This document shows positions 12,986 to 23,948 of a stretch of 64,000 nucleotides of DNA, piece after piece. Origin of the DNA: Opitutia bacterium (GTDB taxonomy: Bacteria > Verrucomicrobiota > Verrucomicrobiia > Opitutales > Opitutaceae). Position 1 is the stretch's first letter, and each line of letters begins with the position of its first letter. The notes under the pieces were generated by a model that saw only the letters and a program-made list of their open reading frames with translations, had not been told where the DNA came from and searched no databases. The position numbers were made by a program, and so were the translations under genes. The stretch lies in contig JACPPI010000024.1 of the NCBI GenBank assembly GCA_016190985.1, positions 1-64,000 of the forward strand, written 5' to 3'.

Positions 12986-14374
12986 TCACCCGGCGAGCCT
13001 TCGCAATCGCGCCAGGACCTTGTCCTTCCCCAACACGCGGAAGATGCTCGTGATACTCGGGCCGGTGTTGGTGCCGGTGACAGCGAGCCGGGCGACGGCC
13101 TGGTAGTCGCCGAAGCCGAGGCCCTTGGTTTCGGCGAGCGACTTGATACCTGCCTCGACCGTCGCGTCAGTGGAGAAACCCATCGCCGGCACGGCGGCGA
13201 TCAGCTCGGCGAGACGCGCCTTCGGGTCGCCTTTGGCCATGACCTTGGCCTTCGCCGTAGCGTCGGTCGGAAAATCCTCCGTGAAGAAATAGCCGGTGTA
13301 GGCGCCGAGTTCATCCACCGATTTTATCTTCGGCTGGGCCAGCAGCATGATCTCGCGGAAATAGGCGGCATTGGCCATGACCGCCGGCCCGTTGGGCTGT
13401 CCGGCATAATATGCCCTGGCCAAGGCGAGAAAACGGTCGGCCGGCTGCTCCAGCAGATAGGTCATGTTCATGTTCGCCAGTTTCCTGCCGTCGAACTTCG
13501 CGTTGGACTGGTTGACCGCCGGCAGGTCGAAGAGCCTCACGATGTCGGCGAGAGGCATCTTCTCGCGGTCATCGCCGGGATTCCAGCCGAGCAGGGCGAG
13601 GTAGTTGACCAGCGCCTCGGGCAGGAAATGCCGCTGCTGGTATTCCTCGATGAGGGCGCCCTTGTCGCGCTTGCTCATCTTGCCCTGCCCCATCTCCGGC
13701 GATTTCAGGATGAGCGGGATGTGCGCGAACACCGGCGGCGTCATGCCGAAACCCTCGTAGAGCCGCACGTGTTTGCTCGTGTTGGAGAGGTGATCCTCGC
13801 CGCGGATGATGTGCGAGACCTTCATCTCGATGTCGTCCACCACGTTCACGAAATGGAACACCGGGTTCCCGTCGGAGCGGAAAATGACGAAATCTTCGTC
13901 CTCCTGCCGTTCGACCCGGCCGCGGATCCGGTCGTCGATGACGACCGGCGCCGTCCTGACCTTCTCGACCTCCTTCTTCCGATGGTCGTCGAACACCTTG
14001 TATCGCTCGCCGGGCAGCTTGAACCACACGGCGCCGTCCTTCTCGTAGGCCCGGCCGGAGTCGAGGAGTTGCTGTTTGTATTTTATATAAATCGCCGCGC
14101 GCTGGCTCTGCCGGTAGGGGCCGAAGTCGCCGCGCTCGCCGACGCCGTCCGGATTCGGGCCCTCGTTCCAGTCGAGGCCGAGCCAGGTCAGGCTGTCGTA
14201 GATGAGCTTGAGGTAGGCCTCGCTGTTGCGTGCCTGGTCGGTGTCCTCGATGCGCAGGATGAACGTGCCCCCGGTGTGGCGGGCGTAGAGCCAGTTGAAC
14301 AGCGCCGTGCGGGCGCTGCCGATGTGGAAAAACCCCGTGGGACTGGGGGCGAAACGGACGCGAACAGAAGACAT
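12986..14374 (-). CDS. gltX: Glutamate--tRNA ligase
   Basis: Class I synthetase of 462 residues. Seen: [20 protein letters not shown] with HIGH-like HIGS at 17-20, [20 protein letters not shown] (KMSKS motif, about 240), and the C-terminal helical anticodon-binding domain. The zinc-binding Cys cluster of some GluRS proteins is absent. The ATG at 14374 begins the conserved N-terminus. Together with glnS 1.6 kb away this suggests direct glutaminylation; whether this GluRS discriminates tRNA-Gln cannot be seen. Confidence 0.93.
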   Translation of the reverse strand: MSSVRVRFAPSPTGFFHIGSARTALFNWLYARHTGGTFILRIEDTDQARNSEAYLKLIYDSLTWLGLDWNEGPNPDGVGERGDFGPYRQSQRAAIYIKYKQQLLDSGRAYEKDGAVWFKLPGERYKVFDDHRKKEVEKVRTAPVVIDDRIRGRVERQEDEDFVIFRSDGNPVFHFVNVVDDIEMKVSHIIRGEDHLSNTSKHVRLYEGFGMTPPVFAHIPLILKSPEMGQGKMSKRDKGALIEEYQQRHFLPEALVNYLALLGWNPGDDREKMPLADIVRLFDLPAVNQSNAKFDGRKLANMNMTYLLEQPADRFLALARAYYAGQPNGPAVMANAAYFREIMLLAQPKIKSVDELGAYTGYFFTEDFPTDATAKAKVMAKGDPKARLAELIAAVPAMGFSTDATVEAGIKSLAETKGLGFGDYQAVARLAVTGTNTGPSITSIFRVLGKDKVLARLRRLAG

Positions 14375-14392
14375 GGTAGATCCAGGAATGAG

Positions 14393-14479
14393 GTAACCAC
14401 TAATGGACACTAATAAACACTAATCAAGGTCGGGGCTTTTGCTGAATTTTTAGTGCGCCTTCGTGTCCATTCGCGGTTC
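14393..14479. repeat. CACTAAT-type inverted low-complexity repeat
   Basis: Left arm 14393-14424 (units of CACTAAT spaced by 11 bases) and right arm 14449-14479 are complementary in roughly 22 of 32 positions. It lies between rluA and gltX; the right arm encodes the last residues of the RluA protein (RMDTKAH) and its stop. Confidence 0.7.
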
Positions 14480-15376
14480 TTCTGGTTGGGGGGATTGCCC
14501 GGGCAACTTCTCGGCCACGAACCCGTCGATCAACCGCTGGGCCTCGGCGGCGGGCAGCTGCATCCGCCGCGCGGCGAAGCGCGCCAGATCCTGCGGCCAC
14601 GGTGCGCGCAGCAGATGATCCAGGCCCGCCGGCCGCAGGTCGATGGCGGCGCAGTGCAGCGCCTGCCGGCTGAGCGGCAGCAACGCCGCGTGCCGCTCCG
14701 TCCAGCCCTGGGTGGCGAATTCGAGGTAAAGCCCCGGGTCCGGCCCGTAGAGCTTGTCGCCCACCACACGGTGCCCGAGCCATTCCGCGTGCGCCCGGAT
14801 CTGGTGCTTGCGGCCCGTGAGCAACTCCACCCCCGCAAGCGTGAATCCGCCCCGCACCGCCAGCGGATGGAATATCGTCTCGGCCAGCTGCGCCCCCGCG
14901 CTGTCGGCGGGCACCACGCGGGATTTCACCGTGACATTGGCCGTCGGGTCGGGCCCGAGCGGCCGGTTGACGGTCACCGAGCCCGGGAGCTCGCCTTCCA
15001 GCAGGGCCACGTAGAGTTTTCCGATTTTCTTTTGCAAGACGGCCTTGCCCAGGCGGCCGCCGACGGCCTCGGTCTTCGCCAGCACGATCACGCCGCTGGT
15101 CTCCCGGTCCAGCCGGAAGACGAACCGGATGGCGTCGGGCTTGAATTCCTCCCGCACGGCCCCGGCCAGGCTCGACCAAGGGCCGTTTTTCGAGGGGTGC
15201 GCCACCAGCCAGCCCGGTTTGTCGATCACCAGCAGCCGCTCATCCTCCAGCAGCACCCACCGGCGCAGCTCCACTGGATCGACCAGCGGGGGCGCAGCCG
15301 GGGGCGGCGCGTCGGCGGCAGGGGACGTTTCGGTTTCGTTCAAATCTTTATTCCACGTTTTTGCGCCGAGAAGCAT
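14450..15376 (-). CDS. RluA-family pseudouridine synthase
   Basis: 308 residues. After a Pro/Ala-rich N-terminal tail lies the RluA catalytic domain: LLVIDKPGWLVAHPS, the catalytic Asp in FRLDRETSGVIVLAK (about D90), GRKHQIRAHAEWLGH, and LYGPDPGLYLEF. Isomerises uridines in rRNA or tRNA; the target is not predictable. No S4 domain, so it resembles RluA/TruC rather than RluC/D. The C-terminal seven residues come from a dispersed repeat arm (14449-14479), so the native C-terminus has been altered. Confidence 0.85.
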   Translation of the reverse strand: MLLGAKTWNKDLNETETSPAADAPPPAAPPLVDPVELRRWVLLEDERLLVIDKPGWLVAHPSKNGPWSSLAGAVREEFKPDAIRFVFRLDRETSGVIVLAKTEAVGGRLGKAVLQKKIGKLYVALLEGELPGSVTVNRPLGPDPTANVTVKSRVVPADSAGAQLAETIFHPLAVRGGFTLAGVELLTGRKHQIRAHAEWLGHRVVGDKLYGPDPGLYLEFATQGWTERHAALLPLSRQALHCAAIDLRPAGLDHLLRAPWPQDLARFAARRMQLPAAEAQRLIDGFVAEKLPGQSPQPEEPRMDTKAH

Positions 15377-15538
15377 TGCAAAACCCGCCGGCCGGCCTAC
15401 TGATTCGGGCTGTCGAATGAAGCGGTTTGCTCCCAGTCAGTCCGACCCCGGTCCCTCGGACGGCGGCTGCGGCAAAAGGAAATTCAAGAAGGCGGGTCAT
15501 TCGCGGAGCATTTGTGTCGTTAACCCATAAGGAAAACC

Positions 15539-15916
15539 ATGAACAAAGCCAACAATCCTCACGATGTCATCGTTTCGGGCATCCATCTTGAACTCACCGC
15601 GGGCCTCAAGGCCCACGTCCGCGAGAAGATGCAGCGACTGTTCCGGCACGAGGCCCAGATCGTGAGACTCAAGGTCGAACTCGAGTGCGACCGCAAGCAC
15701 GACCACGAACACAAGTTCATCGCCAAGGGGCACATCATCATCCACGGCCCCGACATCAACGCCACAGTGGAGGCCGACGAGTGTTACAAGGCCATCGACC
15801 TGCTCGTGGACAAGCTCGACCACGGCCTGCGCAAGCGCCACGGCCTGCACAAGGACAAGCGCAACCACCCGCGTCCCATCGAATTTGAGGGCGTCGCCCT
15901 GCCCAAGGCCGTCTGA
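15539..15916 (+). CDS. hpf: Ribosome hibernation promoting factor HPF/RaiA
   Basis: 125 residues, the short HPF form: VIVSGIHLELTAGLKAHVRE at the start, LKVELECDRKHDHEHKFIAK, then DINATVEADECYKAIDLLVD, and a basic helix KLDHGLRKRHGLHKDKR. It binds the 30S A/P sites in resting cells. SD AAGGAAAA precedes the ATG at 15539. Monocistronic; a hairpin follows at 15938-15957. Confidence 0.9.
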   Translation: MNKANNPHDVIVSGIHLELTAGLKAHVREKMQRLFRHEAQIVRLKVELECDRKHDHEHKFIAKGHIIIHGPDINATVEADECYKAIDLLVDKLDHGLRKRHGLHKDKRNHPRPIEFEGVALPKAV

Positions 15917-15937
15917 GCGGCCCGGCCTCGTGAATAT

Positions 15938-15957
15938 CCTCGGGGCCAGCCCCGAGG
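15938..15957 (+). terminator. Hairpin after hpf, possible terminator
   Basis: Perfect 8-bp stem CCTCGGGG/CCCCGAGG with a four-base loop, 22 bases past the hpf stop. No T-run, so termination is uncertain. Confidence 0.45.
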
Positions 15958-15989
15958 CATTTGATCAAGACAGCTCTGGTCCCGCTTTT

Positions 15990-16036
15990 GTGGGAGCGAC
16001 CTTGGTCGCGACAGTCGCGTGCAAGCACGCTCCCAC
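15990..16036. repeat. GTGGGAGCG two-hairpin palindrome
   Basis: 47 bases closed by GTGGGAGCG/CGCTCCCAC and enclosing two small hairpins (GCGACC-TT-GGTCGC and GCGTGC-AA-GCACGC). The copy at 54783-54829 (opposite orientation) is about 41 of 47 identical, including compensating changes. Confidence 0.8.
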
Positions 16037-16162
16037 AACCAGACCAAGCCGGGGCAAACTCCGGGGCATTGGACCCCGAGGGAGTAAATTTTCAGCCCGT
16101 CACGCCCGGCAGGCTTTTTTATGCCCATGTTTCGTTTGCCCGGCGATCCGGCCTGGACAAAT

Positions 16163-16420
16163 CCCGGGTGCCCAGCAGGGCACAACGGGACCGCGAGAAC
16201 TTGGGACATCCGCCCCGACGCAGCTCGGAGGACGGACCTTGAGCCGCTAGCAAGCGGCAACAGGGCACACCGGGCACCCAGCCAAGCCGTTGAATCCGGC
16301 GGAAGCACGGAGTTCATCGGACTTGTCCTGGCCGGCCAGCAGGCTGGAACAGGAAGCGCACAACGGGGTTGCGCCCGATCCCACCGGCCTAACCGGCCGG
16401 AATTCAGTTTTCAAATCCGC
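16163..16420. other. Structured non-coding stretch upstream of hutH, possible ncRNA or leader
   Basis: The 535 bases from hpf to hutH hold no convincing gene. GGGTGCCC at 16166-16173 is complementary to GGGCACCC at 16272-16279, closing a region with hairpins sharing an AGCA loop: GTGCCC-AGCA-GGGCAC (16169-16184, mutually exclusive with the long stem) and GCCGCT-AGCA-AGCGGC (16243-16258). More hairpin-forming GGCC-rich sequence follows to 16420, and hutH starts at 16452. The overlap of two alternative stems is the kind of design seen in regulatory leaders, but no known riboswitch, tmRNA, SRP or RNase P consensus was recognised. Confidence 0.35.
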
Positions 16421-16451
16421 GCCGGCTGCTTTGCTGGACGGACCACCTCCC

Positions 16452-17990
16452 ATGCCCGGCACCCTTCCCCTCTCCGGCCGCAACCTCACCCTGGCCCGCC
16501 TCCGCGCCGCCTTGTCGGCCGACCAGCGCATCACGCTGACCGCCGACGCCCGCGCCCGCATTCGCGCCTCCCGGAAACTCGTCGACCAGCTCCGCCACGA
16601 CCCGACGCCGCACTACGGCATCAACACCGGCTTCGGCATCCTCGCCCACCAACGCGTCCCGCCGGCCGACATCGAGAAGCTCCAGGAAAACCTCATCCTC
16701 AGCCACGCCGTCGGCGTGGGCGCCGAAGTGCCCGCCGAGATCGTGCGCCTCATGCTGCTCCTCAAGGTCAACGGCCTCGCCGTCGGCCTCTCGGGCGTGA
16801 CGCCGCGCGTCGTCGACCACCTCCTCCGTTTCTACAACGCGGACGCCCTGCCCATCGTCTACACCAAGGGCTCGCTCGGCGCCTCGGGCGACCTCGCCCC
16901 GCTCGCGCACATGGTCCTCCCGCTGCTCGGCCTCGGCGACATGCACTTTAAAGGCCACCGCCGCAAAGCCACCGCCGTGCTCCGGAAACTCGGCCTCAAG
17001 CCGCTCCGGCTCCAGTCCAAGGAGGGCCTCGGCCTGATCAACGGCACGCAGTTCATGTCGGCCTACGCCGTCCACTGCCTGCTCCGCATTGAAAACCTCG
17101 CCAAGACCGCCGACATCGCCGCCGCCATGACCCTGGAGGCCGCCCGCGGCAGCGCCGCGCCCTACGATGCCCGCATCCACGCCGCCCGGCCGCACCAGGG
17201 CCAGATCGACGTCGCCAAAAATCTCCGCCAGTTGCTCCGGGGCTCCAAGATCCTGCCCTCCCACGCCGATTGCGCCAAGGTGCAGGACCCCTACTCGCTC
17301 CGCTGTGTGCCGCAGGTCCACGGCGCCGTGCGCCTGGCCATCGCGCACGCCCGCGCCGTCGTCGCGACCGAGATCAACTCCGCCACCGACAATCCGCTCG
17401 TCTTCCCCGACGGCGACATCGTCAGCGGCGGCAATTTCCACGGCGAGCCGCTGGCGTTCATCCTTGACTACCTCGCCATCGCCACCGCCGAGCTTGCGTC
17501 CATCGCCGAGCGCCGCATCTACATGCTCCTGCACGGCGACACCATCGGCGACCTGAAGGTTCCGCGCCTGCTCATGAAGGACACCGGCCTCAACTCCGGC
17601 TTCATGATCCCGCAATACACCGCCGCCGCGCTCGTCTCCGAGAACAAGATCTTCGCCCACCCCGCCTCGGTCGACTCGATCCCATCCTCGCTCGGCCAGG
17701 AGGACCATGTCTCGATGGGCTCGATCAGCGCCACCAAGCTGCTCGAGGTCGTCCAGAACACCGAGACCGTGCTCGCCATCGAGTTCATGTGCTCGGCCCA
17801 GGCCCTTGAGTTTCTTCGCCCGCTCAAGTCCGGCCGCGGGGTCGAGGCCGCGTTTGAAGAGGTGCGCCGCTGCATCCCCTTCGCCCAGGCCGACCGGCTG
17901 TTTCACCATGACGTGCAGACCGCCCTCGCCCTCGTGCGCAGCGAGCAGCTCGCGACCGCGGCCGAGCGCGCCGCCGGCCAACTGCTGTAA
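16452..17990 (+). CDS. hutH: Histidine ammonia-lyase
   Basis: 512 residues. Removes ammonia from L-histidine to give trans-urocanate, the first step of histidine use. The MIO cofactor triad Ala-Ser-Gly is at about 144-146 in YTKGSLGASGDLAPLAHM; HYGINTGFG (Tyr-53-like), and SATDNPLVF plus GNFHGEPLA, QEDHVSMG are the further active-site segments. Length matches the family. The ATG at 16452 has no clear SD. First gene of hutH-hutU-hutG-hutI. A tyrosine/phenylalanine ammonia-lyase is excluded mainly by context and by the His-type loop after HYGINTG. Confidence 0.94.
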   Translation: MPGTLPLSGRNLTLARLRAALSADQRITLTADARARIRASRKLVDQLRHDPTPHYGINTGFGILAHQRVPPADIEKLQENLILSHAVGVGAEVPAEIVRLMLLLKVNGLAVGLSGVTPRVVDHLLRFYNADALPIVYTKGSLGASGDLAPLAHMVLPLLGLGDMHFKGHRRKATAVLRKLGLKPLRLQSKEGLGLINGTQFMSAYAVHCLLRIENLAKTADIAAAMTLEAARGSAAPYDARIHAARPHQGQIDVAKNLRQLLRGSKILPSHADCAKVQDPYSLRCVPQVHGAVRLAIAHARAVVATEINSATDNPLVFPDGDIVSGGNFHGEPLAFILDYLAIATAELASIAERRIYMLLHGDTIGDLKVPRLLMKDTGLNSGFMIPQYTAAALVSENKIFAHPASVDSIPSSLGQEDHVSMGSISATKLLEVVQNTETVLAIEFMCSAQALEFLRPLKSGRGVEAAFEEVRRCIPFAQADRLFHHDVQTALALVRSEQLATAAERAAGQLL

Positions 17991-18000
17991 TTTCCGTAAC

Positions 18001-18104
18001 TGTCATTCTGAGCGAAGCGAAGTTCCGAACGAAGTGACATCCTCATCCCGCAACCTGATCGCCCCGCACAGCACCTTGGACCTTTCCCTCTGCTCAGGAT
18101 GACA
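18001..18104. repeat. TGTCATTCTGAGC...GCTCAGGATGACA inverted repeat
   Basis: Arms of 13 bases (18001-18013 and 18092-18104) match in 12 of 13 and frame 78 bases between hutH and hutU. The same 13-base arm occurs at the 3' end of clpC (about 917-930), where it supplies the stop codon. Confidence 0.75.
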
Positions 18105-18130
18105 CACATCGAGCAATTGTCTCGCCCGCC

Positions 18131-19866
<1,736 letters not shown>

Positions 19867-19870
<4 letters not shown>

Positions 19871-20751
19871 GTCAGCTCACCCCCAACACCTCCGCTCCGC
19901 CCTGGCCCGGCGATGTCGCGCCCGGACGCTTTGCCTCGACCATCCGCACCGACTCGCCCGAGGGCTGCGCCATCGCCCTGCTCGGCCTGCCCGACGACAC
20001 GGGCGTGCGGCTGAACAATGGACGGACGGGCGCGGCCGGCGGCCCCAAGGCCTTCCGCGCCGCCCTGGCGAACTTCGGCGCCGCCGACTCCGCCGCCGGA
20101 CCGTTGCCGCGCGTGTTCGATGCCGGCGATGTCATGCCGACCGGCTCGCTGGAGAAGACCCACGAGCGCGTCTCCACGGTGACCGCCGCCCTGCTCGAGC
20201 GCGGACTGTTCCCCATCGCCATCGGCGGCGGGCACGACCTGACCTTCCCGTTTGTCCGCGCCGTGGCGGCCCGATTCCCGAAACTCGCCGGCATCTATTT
20301 CGACGCCCACCTCGATGTCCATGAGACCGCCGGCTCGGGCATGCCCTTCCGCAGGCTGGTCGAGGACTGTGGCGTGAAGGCGCTGCACCTCCACGGCTTC
20401 CGGCCGCTGGTGAACTCGCGCGAGCGCCTCGACTGGTTCCGCGCCCACGGCGGACGGACCCCTGCCGACGGTTCGCCAGTCCGCCTGCCAGGGGGAGCGA
20501 CCGATGCTTTCTTCGCGAGCTTCGACCTCGATGTGCTTGATGCCGCCCACGCTCCGGGCGTGAGCGCCATGAATCCGTCCGGCTGGTCGGTCCGCGAAGC
20601 CGAGGCCTGGGTGCGCGCCTGTGGCGCCGCCCCGCGCGTGCGCTGCTTTGACCTGATGGAACTCAACCCCGCCCACGACCCCGATGGCCGCACCGGCCGG
20701 GTGGCCGCGCATCTTTTCCTGACCTTCCTGCAAGGTTTCGCCCGACGATGA
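19867..20751 (+). CDS. hutG: Formimidoylglutamase (ureohydrolase family)
   Basis: 294 residues of the arginase/agmatinase fold. Mn-binding motifs: GGGHD (His about 123), DAHLDVHE (about 146-152) and SFDLDVLD (about 217-224). In a hut operon this is the enzyme that hydrolyses N-formimino-L-glutamate to glutamate and formamide. Start codon overlaps the hutU stop (ATGA at 19867-19870) and its end overlaps hutI the same way, so the three are translationally coupled. Agmatinase is the family alternative. Confidence 0.88.
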
Positions 20752-21950
20752 GCCTCCTGATCCGCAACGCCCGCATCCTGACGCTCGCGACCGGTTCGCG
20801 CCCGCGCCGCGGCAAGGAACTGGCCGATCTTGGCGTCATTCCCGCCGGGGAAGTGCTCATCGCCGACGGCAAGATTGCCGCCGTCGGGCCCAGAGTGGCG
20901 GCGGCTGACGCCGAGGTCATCGAGGCCCAGGGGCGCGTGCTGCTGCCGGGCTTTGTGGACTGCCACACCCACGCCTGCTGGGCCGGCGACCGGCTCGGCG
21001 AGTGGGAGCAGCGGCTGCGCGGCGTGCCTTACCTCGAGATCCTCAAGGCCGGCGGCGGCATCCACGCCACCGTCCGCGCCGTGCGGGCGGCGACCAAGAA
21101 GCAGCTCGCCGCCCATCTCAAGGAGCGACTCGCCGCCCTGCTGCGCGAGGGCACCACGACGGTGGAGATCAAGAGCGGCTACGGGCTGCAGACCGAGGAG
21201 GAGCTGAAAATGCTCCGGGCGATCGTCCGCGCGGGCAACGAGTGGCCCGGCACCATCGTGCCCACGGCGCTGCTCGGCCACGCCTTCGAGGGCAGCCTCG
21301 ACGACTACGCCCGCATGGTCGTGAAGGAAATGCTCCCCGCCGTCGCCAAGGAATTCCCCGGCATCACGGTGGACGCCTATTGCGAGGACGGCGCGTGGAG
21401 CGTGGAGGCCTGCGTGAAGTTCTTCGAGAAGGCGGCCAAGCACCATCCGCTCCGCATCCACACCGACCAGTTCACCTCGCTCGGCATGATCCCCGAGGCC
21501 ATCCGGCTCGGCGCGCGCAGCGTGGATCACCTCGAGGCCGCGACCAAGGCCGACCTCGCCGCGCTCGCCAAGTCGCGCACGATGGGCGTCATCCTGCCCT
21601 GCACCGGGTTTCACGTCGACGGCCGCTATGCCCGCGCCGGCAGCCTGGTCGGCCCGGGCGGCGCCGTGGCGCTCGCGACCAACTGCAACCCCGGTTCGTC
21701 GCCGTCGCACTCCATGCCCCTGGCCATCGCGCTGGCGGTGCGCTTTTGCGGGCTCACCCCGGCCGAGGCCATCGCCGCCGCGACAGTCAACGCCGCGGCC
21801 GTCCTCGGGTTGTCCGACCGCGGCGCCATCGCGCCCGGCCAGCGCGCCGACCTGCTGCTGCTCCACCACAAGGACGAGCGCGCCCTCGCCTACGAGCTGG
21901 GCGGCAACCCGGTCGAGGCCGTCATCTGCGGCGGCCAACGAGTTTCGTGA
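20748..21950 (+). CDS. hutI: Imidazolonepropionase
   Basis: 400 residues, amidohydrolase fold. Opens the imidazolone ring to N-formimino-L-glutamate. Metal-binding HxH in GFVDCHTHACW (His 73 and 75), ERLAALLREGTTTVEIKSGYG, the metal His of RIHTDQFTS, and NPGSSPSHSMPL near the C-terminus are family hallmarks. Follows hutG with an ATGA overlap and ends the operon; ftcD is convergent. Confidence 0.93.
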   Translation: MSLLIRNARILTLATGSRPRRGKELADLGVIPAGEVLIADGKIAAVGPRVAAADAEVIEAQGRVLLPGFVDCHTHACWAGDRLGEWEQRLRGVPYLEILKAGGGIHATVRAVRAATKKQLAAHLKERLAALLREGTTTVEIKSGYGLQTEEELKMLRAIVRAGNEWPGTIVPTALLGHAFEGSLDDYARMVVKEMLPAVAKEFPGITVDAYCEDGAWSVEACVKFFEKAAKHHPLRIHTDQFTSLGMIPEAIRLGARSVDHLEAATKADLAALAKSRTMGVILPCTGFHVDGRYARAGSLVGPGGAVALATNCNPGSSPSHSMPLAIALAVRFCGLTPAEAIAAATVNAAAVLGLSDRGAIAPGQRADLLLLHHKDERALAYELGGNPVEAVICGGQRVS

Positions 21951-22023
21951 GCCAATCTCTTGCCTGGTGTCTTTGTGGGAGGGGCTTTGCGCCCCGATTC
22001 GCCTCCTGCTTCATCTCTCGCTC

Positions 22024-23697
22024 TCACATCGCCGCGTTGACCGCGGCGAGCGTCTGGGCTTCGAGGGCGAGGGCGCGTTTTTCAATCCCGGCGCCGTCGC
22101 TGACGATCTGCGCGGCGAAGGCCTGGTCGGCCAGGCCCTTGGCGTTGATGCGGACGTTGAGATACGCGCCTTGCACGCCGGCGCGGGCGCAGAGCGCGCC
22201 GACCCCGGCGTCGGACACGGAGTTGGGATTGCCTTTCTCCGCCATCGCGAGGCAGAGCGGCAGCGCGTCGGCGCAGAGCCGCATGACGCGGAAGGGCACC
22301 TCGGTGGCCTTCTTCGTCGCGGCCTGGATGGCGGCGGTGCGCGCGGCCTTCTCGGCGTCGCTGCCCTTGGGCAGGCCGAGCGCGGCCATGATTTCGTTGA
22401 AGGCCGCGGTGTCGGCGTCCACGAGCGCGAGGAGCTCGTCCTTGATCTTCTGGCCTTGCCCGGCCCAGTCGGAGAATTCCTCCCAGCGCGCGTCCCAGCC
22501 GGCCTTGTGCGCGGAAAGGTTGGCGACCATCGTGCCGAGCGCGGCGCCGAGCGCGCCGGCGTAGGCGGCGATCGAGCCGCCGCCGGGCGCGGGGCTCTCG
22601 CTGGCGGTCTCGTCGGCGAAAGAGCGCAGGTCCAGGCGCACGAGTTTGCCCTGCGCGTTGTCGCGGAGCAGGCATTCGATCACGCGCTCCTCCGGCTTGA
22701 ACGGCGCGAGGTCGTTGAGGCCGAGCGAGCGGACGGCGATCTTGATGAGTTCCTTCTCGGAGACGCCGACGGAGCGCTGCTGCTTGCGCAGGAAATGGCG
22801 GCCGGCGTCGAGCAGCGACTGCAACGGCACGAGGCCGACCAGCTCGGAGCCCGTCACGCGGAGCCCGCGCGCCTGCGCGGCGCGGCACACCTCGTCGAAC
22901 GCCACATGCACCGGCGTCACGGCGAGGTTGGTGAGGTTGATGGAGACCTGGGCGACGCCGTATTCCTCGATGAACCAGCCGATGGCCTTCACGGCCTTCA
23001 GCGTGCCGGGGATGCTGACCGGATTGCCGTTGGCGTCCTTCACCGGTTTGCCCGCGGCGTCCTTCCTTGGGCGGCCGGCCTCGCGGATGTCGAACGCCAC
23101 GGCGTTGGCGCGGCGGGTGGAGGTCGTGTTGAGGTTGACGTTGTAGGCGACGAGAAAATCGCGCGCGCCGATGACCGTGGCGCCCCGCTTGGCGTCGAAC
23201 GCGGCGGGGCCGAAGTCGGGTTTCCACTCGGGTTGCGTGATCTTCTTGGCGAAGCCCTCGTATTCCCCGGCGCGGATGACAGAGAGATTCTTGCGCGCCG
23301 GGTCGGGCTGCGCCGCCTCGTAGAGATAGACCGGCAGGTGCAACTCGCGGCCGACGCGCTCCGCCAGCCGCCGCGCGTGCCCGGCGGCCTCCTCCATCGT
23401 CAGGCCGGAAATCGGAATCAGGGGGCAGACGTCGGTCGCGCCCATGCGCGGGTGCGCACCCTGGTGCCGCGACATGTCGATGACCTCGCCGGCCTTTTTG
23501 ATCGCGCGAAACGCCGCCTCGCAGACGGCCGCCGGTTCACCGACCAAGGTGACGACGGTGCGATTGGTGGCCTTGCCCGGGTCGACGTTGAGCAGCTTCA
23601 CGCCCTCGACCGACTGGATCTCGTCGGTGATCTGGCGGATGATCGCGGGATCACGGCCTTCGCTGAAATTCGGGACGCATTCGAGCAGTTGCCTCAT
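22024..23697 (-). CDS. ftcD: Bifunctional glutamate formimidoyltransferase/formimidoyl-THF cyclodeaminase
   Basis: 557 residues with both halves: formiminotransferase (residues about 1-330: LLECVPNFSEGRD, SRHQGAHPRMGATDVCPLIP, NVNLNTTS) and cyclodeaminase (about 360-557: ASESPAPGGGSIAAYAGALG, then the helical bundle). It passes the formimino group of formiminoglutamate to tetrahydrofolate and makes 5,10-methenyl-THF with release of ammonia. The ATG at 23697 begins the conserved domain. Convergent with hutI, not in the operon. This gives the cell a second fate for the product of HutI beside HutG. Confidence 0.9.
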   Translation of the reverse strand: MRQLLECVPNFSEGRDPAIIRQITDEIQSVEGVKLLNVDPGKATNRTVVTLVGEPAAVCEAAFRAIKKAGEVIDMSRHQGAHPRMGATDVCPLIPISGLTMEEAAGHARRLAERVGRELHLPVYLYEAAQPDPARKNLSVIRAGEYEGFAKKITQPEWKPDFGPAAFDAKRGATVIGARDFLVAYNVNLNTTSTRRANAVAFDIREAGRPRKDAAGKPVKDANGNPVSIPGTLKAVKAIGWFIEEYGVAQVSINLTNLAVTPVHVAFDEVCRAAQARGLRVTGSELVGLVPLQSLLDAGRHFLRKQQRSVGVSEKELIKIAVRSLGLNDLAPFKPEERVIECLLRDNAQGKLVRLDLRSFADETASESPAPGGGSIAAYAGALGAALGTMVANLSAHKAGWDARWEEFSDWAGQGQKIKDELLALVDADTAAFNEIMAALGLPKGSDAEKAARTAAIQAATKKATEVPFRVMRLCADALPLCLAMAEKGNPNSVSDAGVGALCARAGVQGAYLNVRINAKGLADQAFAAQIVSDGAGIEKRALALEAQTLAAVNAAM

Positions 23698-23780
23698 GGG
23701 AAAAGGGAGGGGTTGGTTTCCGGCCAGCAAACAAGAATTCCCTGCGTTGCAAAACCAATTCGCCACGCGCCGGCAGGCCG

Positions 23781-23816
23781 AAAAAAACCGCCGAAACCAT
23801 TTGGGACTCGGCGGTT
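23781..23816 (-). terminator. Intrinsic terminator of the tRNA-Arg gene
   Basis: Nine-bp stem AACCGCCGA/TCGGCGGTT (23786-23794 with 23808-23816), 13-base loop; on the minus strand it runs straight into a stretch of seven T (complement of 23781-23787). It lies five bases past the tRNA 3' end. Confidence 0.85.
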
Positions 23817-23820
23817 AAAG

Positions 23821-23897
23821 TGGCGCAGCTGTAGGGAGTCGAACCCCAAACCTTCTGATCCGTAGTCAGATGCTCTATCCAATTGAGCTACAGCTGC
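23821..23897 (-). tRNA. tRNA-Arg (anticodon ACG)
   Basis: A 77-base cloverleaf with CCA encoded in the genome (23823-23821 on the minus strand). Acceptor stem GCAGCTG pairs fully with CAGCTGC; D arm contains AATTGGATA; anticodon loop CTACGGA between TCTGA and TCAGA gives ACG (read as ICG after deamination by TadA); T arm TGGGG-TTCGACT-CCCTA includes one G-T pair. The intrinsic terminator follows. No integrase or att-like duplication of the 3' half is seen next to it. Confidence 0.96.
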
Positions 23898-23948
23898 GTG
23901 AAGGAGGGCTGAATAAGTGTGGTTCCGGGAGCGACTTCAAGCAGAATA

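Noticed and set aside
16163-16450. RNase P RNA, tmRNA or SRP RNA
   Set aside because: Known conserved blocks of these RNAs (e.g. GAGGAAAGTCC for RNase P, GGTCCGGAAGGAAGCAGCC for SRP) are not present on either strand.
16121-16951. Open frame over the stretch before hutH
   Set aside because: The reading overlaps hutH in another frame, lacks an SD, and has no family similarity; the stretch is better explained as non-coding.
23821-23897. tRNA-Arg as an integration site for a genomic island
   Set aside because: No integrase and no direct copy of the tRNA 3' end was seen within reach; neighbours are housekeeping genes.
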